From a virus, in the IMG/VR virus record IMGVR_UViG_3300009081_000006, positions 1 through 41,315 of that record: 41,315 nucleotides of DNA; one strand, given 5' to 3'. Below are positions 37,175 to 41,315 of the stretch, one piece after another. How positions within the stretch are numbered: position 1 is the first letter of the stretch; each line of letters begins with the position of its first letter. The position numbers were made by a program, and so were the translations under genes. The notes under the pieces were generated by a model that ran no database searches, had not been told where the DNA came from, and was given only the letters and a program-made list of their open reading frames with translations.

Positions 37175-39151
37175 ATGGCCGATACCAAGCACTTCGCGAG
37201 CGCGCAGGCCGCGGTCGAAGACATTGTTCCCGGCGCGCGTGTCATCGGCCAGATTCCGTTCTACGTCACCGAGCCGATCCCTGAGGCCGAGCGAACGCGC
37301 GACGGGCCGACGACACGCTCGGTGCAGCGCGGCTACACCGTGTCGTACATCCGCCCCGACGGTCAGCCCGACGAGATCGTCGTCGGCCCGTCGTACGAGG
37401 CGAAGGAAGGCGAGCCGGCGCCGACTGGCGCGACCGTCGTCTGGAATAACGAACCAGGAGCTCCGCTGCCGCCGGCGACGGTCATCCTGAAGGGGCCGAA
37501 GCAGGGTCCGTCAACGACTACGGCGACGGCATCGGCGCCAGAGGCGCTTCAGCGTCTCGACGCGCAGATGAAGCCGATCACGGACCCGAATCAGCCCGCG
37601 GTCTACGTGCGCGATCCCAAGGCGCCGGCCAGTACGCCGCCGTTCAAGCTCGATCCCGACGCCGTTACCAGCAACCCGTCGAAGTGGCAGATTCTGAAGC
37701 ACCCGACGACGCAGGAACCGATGGCGTACGTCGACCCCGCCAACAACAAGGTGATGGCGACGATCGCGCCAACGCCGGACAAGAAGGCGACGGGCACGTA
37801 CGAAAACGTCTACGACCCGAACGACCCGACCAAGAAACGCATCATCGGCATGGTCGACAAGGGTGACCCGTCGATCTACCGCGCCGTCACGCAAGACCCG
37901 AGTACGCAACGGCAAATCGTCACCACGCCGACCGCGGTCTACGCGATCAACCCCGACAACACCCACGTCAAGCTCTTCGACATTGACAAAAACTCGCCGT
38001 TCCAGGCGGTCATAGTCGACGGCAAGCCCTTCCGTTTCGATCCGAATACGGGCGTCTTCACGCCAGGTCCGGTGAACGCGCACCCGGATATCAAGGATCA
38101 GAACGGTCTGACGATGGTCTGGACGGGCTCGGACGAAGACGGCAAGTACGCCTACCCGCCAGGAGTGAGCCCCGCCAAGACGATGACGGGTGCGGGGACC
38201 ACGTCCAAGTACCTCATTTGGTACAACGCGCAAACTGGCGAAGAGATCAGTCGGACTGACAATCCGAATTACGAGCCGACGCCGCCGACGCTGCCGCAGG
38301 TCAACACAACGGCGCCGCAGATCCCGGTCGTAGACCCCGACAAGCCGGGGCAGATCAAGTGGATTCCGAACCCCGCGCGGGTGATGGCGCCGCAGGCGCT
38401 GACCGACCTGGCGGCGCAGCTTTCGGGCGTGGTGGCCGATCCGAGCAACCCGCTGACGCTCGAAGAGGCGAAGGCGATCATCGACGCCGCCAACGCGCAG
38501 ATGACGGCTGCGACCAACGCCGCGACGACGGCAATGCAGACGACGCAGCAGGGCGCGGTGACCGGCGCGGGCATCCTGAACCAGCGAGCAGCGACCGCTC
38601 AGAACCTGGTGCAGCAGGGGCTCGGCATGGTGCAGGGCAACCGCGATATCACCATGCCGCTGCCCGGTATCGGCTCGCAGCTAACGCAGGGCGCAGCAGC
38701 GTTCGCGACCGAGCTCGGTGGAGGCCAGGAGGTTTACGACACCGCCGCGCGCCTGGTGAAGGCCGCGGACCCGCAGGGCGGTAACCCGATGATGTCCGCC
38801 GCGGCAGCGACGCTGACGCAGGTAATGAACCGCTACAAGCAGGCGACCGGCCAGGACCACCCACTGGTGCAGGCAACAAAGGCGGCAAAGCAGTCGCAGA
38901 CCGCGAATGCGATGGTCGCGCCGGGTACGCCGGTGGTATCCCCCGCGGCGGTCGCGCCGACGGTCTTCCAGGCGCAGTTCGACCCGCGACTCAATCCCGC
39001 GGCGCCGCAGCAGCCCGCGGGGACGGTGCTGCCAGCAGGCGTAGCAGGCACGGTCGCTCCCGACGATCCGCGACGGCTGCGGCGAAGTCCGATGGATAGC
39101 TTCGTGGCGCCCGAAACGCTGCTCAGCCTACTTCAGGGGCAGGGAGGGTAA
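37175..39151 (+). CDS. Internal virion/structural protein (658 aa)
   Basis: This protein starts at ATG 37175, 31 bases after the giant gene. Residues 1-110 have beta strands (VIGQIPFYVTEPIP, YTVSYIRPDGQPDEIVVG). Residues 115-330 are Pro/Thr/Asp-rich with repeated short strands (QPMAYVDPANNKVMATIA-like units, VYAINPDNTHVKLFD). Residues 400-580 are Ala/Gln/Thr-rich helices (AIIDAANAQMTAATNAATTA). The rest is a Pro/Ala tail. A role in DNA ejection or as an inner head protein is likely because of location between the lytic protein and the scaffold. No family is recognised. Confidence 0.7.
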   Translation: MADTKHFASAQAAVEDIVPGARVIGQIPFYVTEPIPEAERTRDGPTTRSVQRGYTVSYIRPDGQPDEIVVGPSYEAKEGEPAPTGATVVWNNEPGAPLPPATVILKGPKQGPSTTTATASAPEALQRLDAQMKPITDPNQPAVYVRDPKAPASTPPFKLDPDAVTSNPSKWQILKHPTTQEPMAYVDPANNKVMATIAPTPDKKATGTYENVYDPNDPTKKRIIGMVDKGDPSIYRAVTQDPSTQRQIVTTPTAVYAINPDNTHVKLFDIDKNSPFQAVIVDGKPFRFDPNTGVFTPGPVNAHPDIKDQNGLTMVWTGSDEDGKYAYPPGVSPAKTMTGAGTTSKYLIWYNAQTGEEISRTDNPNYEPTPPTLPQVNTTAPQIPVVDPDKPGQIKWIPNPARVMAPQALTDLAAQLSGVVADPSNPLTLEEAKAIIDAANAQMTAATNAATTAMQTTQQGAVTGAGILNQRAATAQNLVQQGLGMVQGNRDITMPLPGIGSQLTQGAAAFATELGGGQEVYDTAARLVKAADPQGGNPMMSAAAATLTQVMNRYKQATGQDHPLVQATKAAKQSQTANAMVAPGTPVVSPAAVAPTVFQAQFDPRLNPAAPQQPAGTVLPAGVAGTVAPDDPRRLRRSPMDSFVAPETLLSLLQGQGG

Positions 39152-39155
39152 GCGT

Positions 39156-40277
39156 ATGGGCGTCATGATCGACGGCGAGTGGCATGAAGAGCTCGCTGAT
39201 CCCGGTGGCGGCTCGTACGGCAGTGCTGAGGAATACAACCAGGCGTCGGGTTCGACCGATTGGGGCGAGAACCTCAACACCACCGCGGGCGGCAGCAGTG
39301 GCGGCGACGCCATGTCGCAGATCAACCCGCAGGCGATCGGGCAGAACGAGTACGGCGACGATATCTTTAACACGCCGAACGGCCAGAAGACCGGTACGCA
39401 GATCACCCAGGAGCTCGCGGCTGCTGGTTGGGACGGAGTAGGCGATCCGGTCCAGGTCTACAACCGCACGGCAAGCGGCGGCGCCGCTCCCACGCCCACC
39501 GCGGTCAAGGCCGCGACCACGGCACTGAAGACCGGGTCGGGCGCCGAGCAGTACGGGTCCGCCATCGATCGCCTGTACGAGGCGATCATCTCGGGCAACG
39601 CGCAGCGCATCGCGGAAGAGATCCGCCAGTTCAACGCGACGTTCGGCCTGGACACGCGTAAGTTTGAGGAAGACGTCCGCCAGTTCAATCAGACGTTCGG
39701 CATCACCGAGGCGGGCCTGACGGGCACGTACGGCGGTCAGCCCACGCTGCCGGCGCTGACCAGCTACGCGACGCAGTTCGGCCAGTGGGGCGTGCCGACC
39801 GCGGGTCAGGCAACGCTCGCGGCGCAGAACCAGGCGTATACGCAACAGATGGGCGCGATCAACGCCGCGGCGGCACTGCAGGCGAATCCTTTCAGGCAGC
39901 AGCAGGTGATCGGCCAGCTTGGCGGGCTGCTTGGCGGCGGCTCTGTAGCGGGCTTTCAGGCGCCCAACATCGTGCCCGGCGTCGGCACCGCGGGCGGCAA
40001 TACGCGCGGCGGCATGGGTTACCTGCAGCAGTTGATCGATGACATCCGCGACCCGAGTGCCAACACCGCCAGCATGAACAGCATCCTGGACGCGACGCCG
40101 ACGCCCAACAAGCTGAACAGCGTCGATTTCATGCGGGCGGCGCCGTCAACGCAGAGCATGGTCCTGCAGGCGATGCAGGAAAAGTACGGGCTGGACCCGG
40201 GTGATGCGGTCAAGCAGATTCAGAACACGCTGCCGCAATTTCAGGCGCCGAGCACGCTCGGTGGGATTCGGAGGTAG
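39156..40277 (+). CDS. Internal virion/structural protein (373 aa)
   Basis: ATG 39156 has GGGAGGGTAA upstream. The N-terminal 90 residues are Gly/Ser/Asp-rich and acidic. Residues 120-190 are helical with two near-repeats, EEIRQFNATFGLDTRKFEED and VRQFNQTFGITEAGLTG. Residues 190-290 are Gln/Ala/Gly-rich (AALQANPFRQQQVIGQLGGL). The paired RQFN-TFG units suggest a duplicated motif. It probably acts with the 658-aa protein in the ejection apparatus. Its stop overlaps the ribosome binding site of the next gene. Confidence 0.7.
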   Translation: MGVMIDGEWHEELADPGGGSYGSAEEYNQASGSTDWGENLNTTAGGSSGGDAMSQINPQAIGQNEYGDDIFNTPNGQKTGTQITQELAAAGWDGVGDPVQVYNRTASGGAAPTPTAVKAATTALKTGSGAEQYGSAIDRLYEAIISGNAQRIAEEIRQFNATFGLDTRKFEEDVRQFNQTFGITEAGLTGTYGGQPTLPALTSYATQFGQWGVPTAGQATLAAQNQAYTQQMGAINAAAALQANPFRQQQVIGQLGGLLGGGSVAGFQAPNIVPGVGTAGGNTRGGMGYLQQLIDDIRDPSANTASMNSILDATPTPNKLNSVDFMRAAPSTQSMVLQAMQEKYGLDPGDAVKQIQNTLPQFQAPSTLGGIRR

Positions 40278-40279
40278 GC

Positions 40280-40423
40280 ATGCCGCTGCTCGGTGGTAAG
40301 AAAGCTAAGACGAAGGCTGGAATCAGCCAAAACATCCGTACGGAGATGAAGGCGGGCAGGCCGCAAGATCAAGCGATTGCGATCGCCATGCGGAAGGCCG
40401 GCAAGCCCAAGCCGAAGAAGTGA
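40280..40423 (+). CDS. DUF6496-like small basic protein (47 aa)
   Basis: ATG 40280 has GGAGGT just upstream, overlapping the stop of the 373-aa gene. The 47 residues begin MPLLGGKKAKTKAGISQNIR and continue TEMKAGRPQDQAIAIAMRKA with a Lys-rich end. This is the pattern of the short DUF6496-type proteins near structural genes of many phages (a K-rich start, ISxNIRTEMKAG, QAIAIA, AGKPKPKK). The function is unknown; its charge suggests contact with packaged DNA. Confidence 0.75.
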   Translation: MPLLGGKKAKTKAGISQNIRTEMKAGRPQDQAIAIAMRKAGKPKPKK

Positions 40424-40539
40424 CTCCTGGTCGACGCTACCGACGCTGGCGTAAGAGCTCGCACCTGCCGCTGCTCTGGCAGGCGTTTATCGGCTGCATC
40501 AACTTTGAGCGTCATCCGACCTGGAGGTACGCGGCATGA
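40420..40539 (+). CDS. Possible 39-aa coupled peptide
   Basis: GTG 40420 overlaps the preceding stop (GTGA), and the TGA at 40537-40539 overlaps the scaffold ATG (ATGA), so the frame exactly fills the gap between two genes. The product has an Arg-rich start (TPGRRYRRWRKSSH), then LPLLWQAFIGCINFERHPTW. The upstream GAAGAAG is only a weak ribosome binding site. The coupling at both ends is the main support. Confidence 0.45.
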   Translation: MTPGRRYRRWRKSSHLPLLWQAFIGCINFERHPTWRYAA

Positions 40540-41315
40540 CGATGGAAGACCGCGGCATCCATCCCGACCTGGTTGAAGAGACGCTCGCGGAGCAGGCCGC
40601 GCAGGAAAGCGCCGTGGGCGCGCAGCAGGAGGCTCCTGCGCGCGGACGACGCAACGGTCGCTCACGCGCGCCGCAGGCGCCTGAGCCCGCTCCTGATGCG
40701 CCTGCGGAGGCTTCTGACGGCGAAGCGCCAGAGGCGCCGGAATGGTGGACGGCGGCTAAGGCCGCAACAGACCCGAGTGAGGCGTTCAAGCTGCTGGCGA
40801 AGAACCTGCCGCGCGACGTCCTGGAGAAGGACGAAACGCTCAGCGGGCTGGTCGGCCACAAGGCGGACGCGCTGCTGCGGAAGCGCCAGCAGGACGCGAT
40901 CGAGCAGCAGAAGCGCGAAGCCGCGCAGAACAACGATCTGTACACGCTTGGCGAGCTCACACAGCGCGAGCTCCAGGAGCGTGAGGCCGCTGCTCAGCAG
41001 CAACGTCAAGCCGCGGATGGCGGCTTCATGGACGGTGTCGTACTCTTCCAATCGCAATTGCCCGAAGAGATCCAGCGCACGGTCGCTGGTCGCGTCTTCG
41101 GGGAGGGAAAAGGTCAAGCCGCAGGGGTCGCTGAATATCTCCAGTTCCTGTCCGACGAACGGGTCAAGCTCAAGGAAGCGGAGCTCGAGCGCGAGTTCCA
41201 ACGCCGCGAGTCTGCACTCAGGAAGTCGGTCTTGAGCGAGGTCAACGGCGACGAGCCAGTCCCCGAGCGCGAATCTGGAACCCCCGGTCGCGTCCGCGAA
41301 GTGACTGACGAACAA
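40536..41315 (+). CDS. Scaffold-like protein, 5' part (continues at 1-193)
   Basis: ATG 40536 has GGAGGT eight bases upstream. The frame runs off the right end and continues at base 2 to the stop at 193, giving 296 residues in total. The sequence is acidic and mostly helical with an Ala/Pro/Glu-rich disordered start, a short ordered patch (EWWTAAKAATDPSEAFKLLA), long coiled coils (LLRKRQQDAIEQQKREAAQN, ELTQRELQEREAAAQQQRQA) and a basic C-terminal end. This composition, and the position just before the coat gene, are typical of phage scaffolding proteins, which guide shell assembly and leave before packaging. Confidence 0.78.
   Translation, partial: MTMEDRGIHPDLVEETLAEQAAQESAVGAQQEAPARGRRNGRSRAPQAPEPAPDAPAEASDGEAPEAPEWWTAAKAATDPSEAFKLLAKNLPRDVLEKDETLSGLVGHKADALLRKRQQDAIEQQKREAAQNNDLYTLGELTQRELQEREAAAQQQRQAADGGFMDGVVLFQSQLPEEIQRTVAGRVFGEGKGQAAGVAEYLQFLSDERVKLKEAELEREFQRRESALRKSVLSEVNGDEPVPERESGTPGRVREVTDEQ
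41234..41315. repeat. Terminal direct repeat, right copy
   Basis: This is an exact copy of bases 1-82. It lies inside the scaffold-like gene, which is an unusual place for a fixed physical terminus, so an assembly overlap of a circularly permuted genome is the simpler reading. Confidence 0.97.

Overview
The window is a complete genome of a tailed phage (Caudoviricetes). The first 82 bases are repeated exactly as the last 82, so the molecule closes into a circle or terminally redundant unit of 41,233 unique bases, and the gene cut by the window edge (scaffold-like, 40536 to the end and on to 193) is whole. There is no recognisable tape-measure protein. Instead a portal, a giant 2,822-residue internal protein carrying cell-wall lytic domains, two further large internal or tail proteins, a scaffold and a coat protein follow each other, which suggests a podovirus-like virion. 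No integrase, phage RNA polymerase, tRNA or CRISPR array was seen, so it is probably lytic and dependent on host RNA polymerase. High GC, many GTG starts, an Rpf-type (resuscitation-promoting factor) muralytic domain and SD-less, leaderless-looking genes point to a high-GC Gram-positive host, most likely an actinobacterium. That host call is an inference.

Layout. 40536-193-3818 (+): scaffold, coat protein and a run of small coiled, proline-rich or Fn3-like accessory genes. 3820-8931 (+): collagen-like fibre, two large structural proteins of unknown fold, a repeat fibre and a small protein. 8928-10596 (+): lysis region with a 59-aa paralogue of the amidase N-terminus, the amidase endolysin, small membrane proteins and a 47-aa Flp-pilin-like peptide. 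10593-14582 (-): two leftward early operons of small, often zinc-binding proteins, driven by near-identical promoters from which translation seems to start without a leader. 14672-23527 (+): replication module with an SSB-like protein, a DNA methyltransferase, an Rpf-like lytic enzyme, a VRR-NUC nuclease, a 1,315-aa primase/ATPase/exonuclease/family-A polymerase fusion, a RecB-like nuclease and a probable small terminase. 23524-23975 (-): two zinc-ribbon proteins under a third copy of the same promoter. 24114-40539 (+): large terminase, small membrane or zinc proteins, portal, giant ejection/lytic protein, internal virion proteins and small coupled genes leading back to the scaffold.

The most unusual points are: the single-chain primase-helicase-polymerase, whose two inter-domain linkers carry nine copies of a 7-mer arranged as inverted repeats; a Glu-to-Gln change at the polymerase steric-gate position; three matching leaderless promoters with AGTAGG repeats 14 bp apart; a stretch of the giant gene where codon use moves into another frame that has its own start; and the pilin-like and Rpf genes. 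Genes are tightly packed, many overlapping by ATGA or TGATG, and no gene-free stretch exceeds 150 bases.
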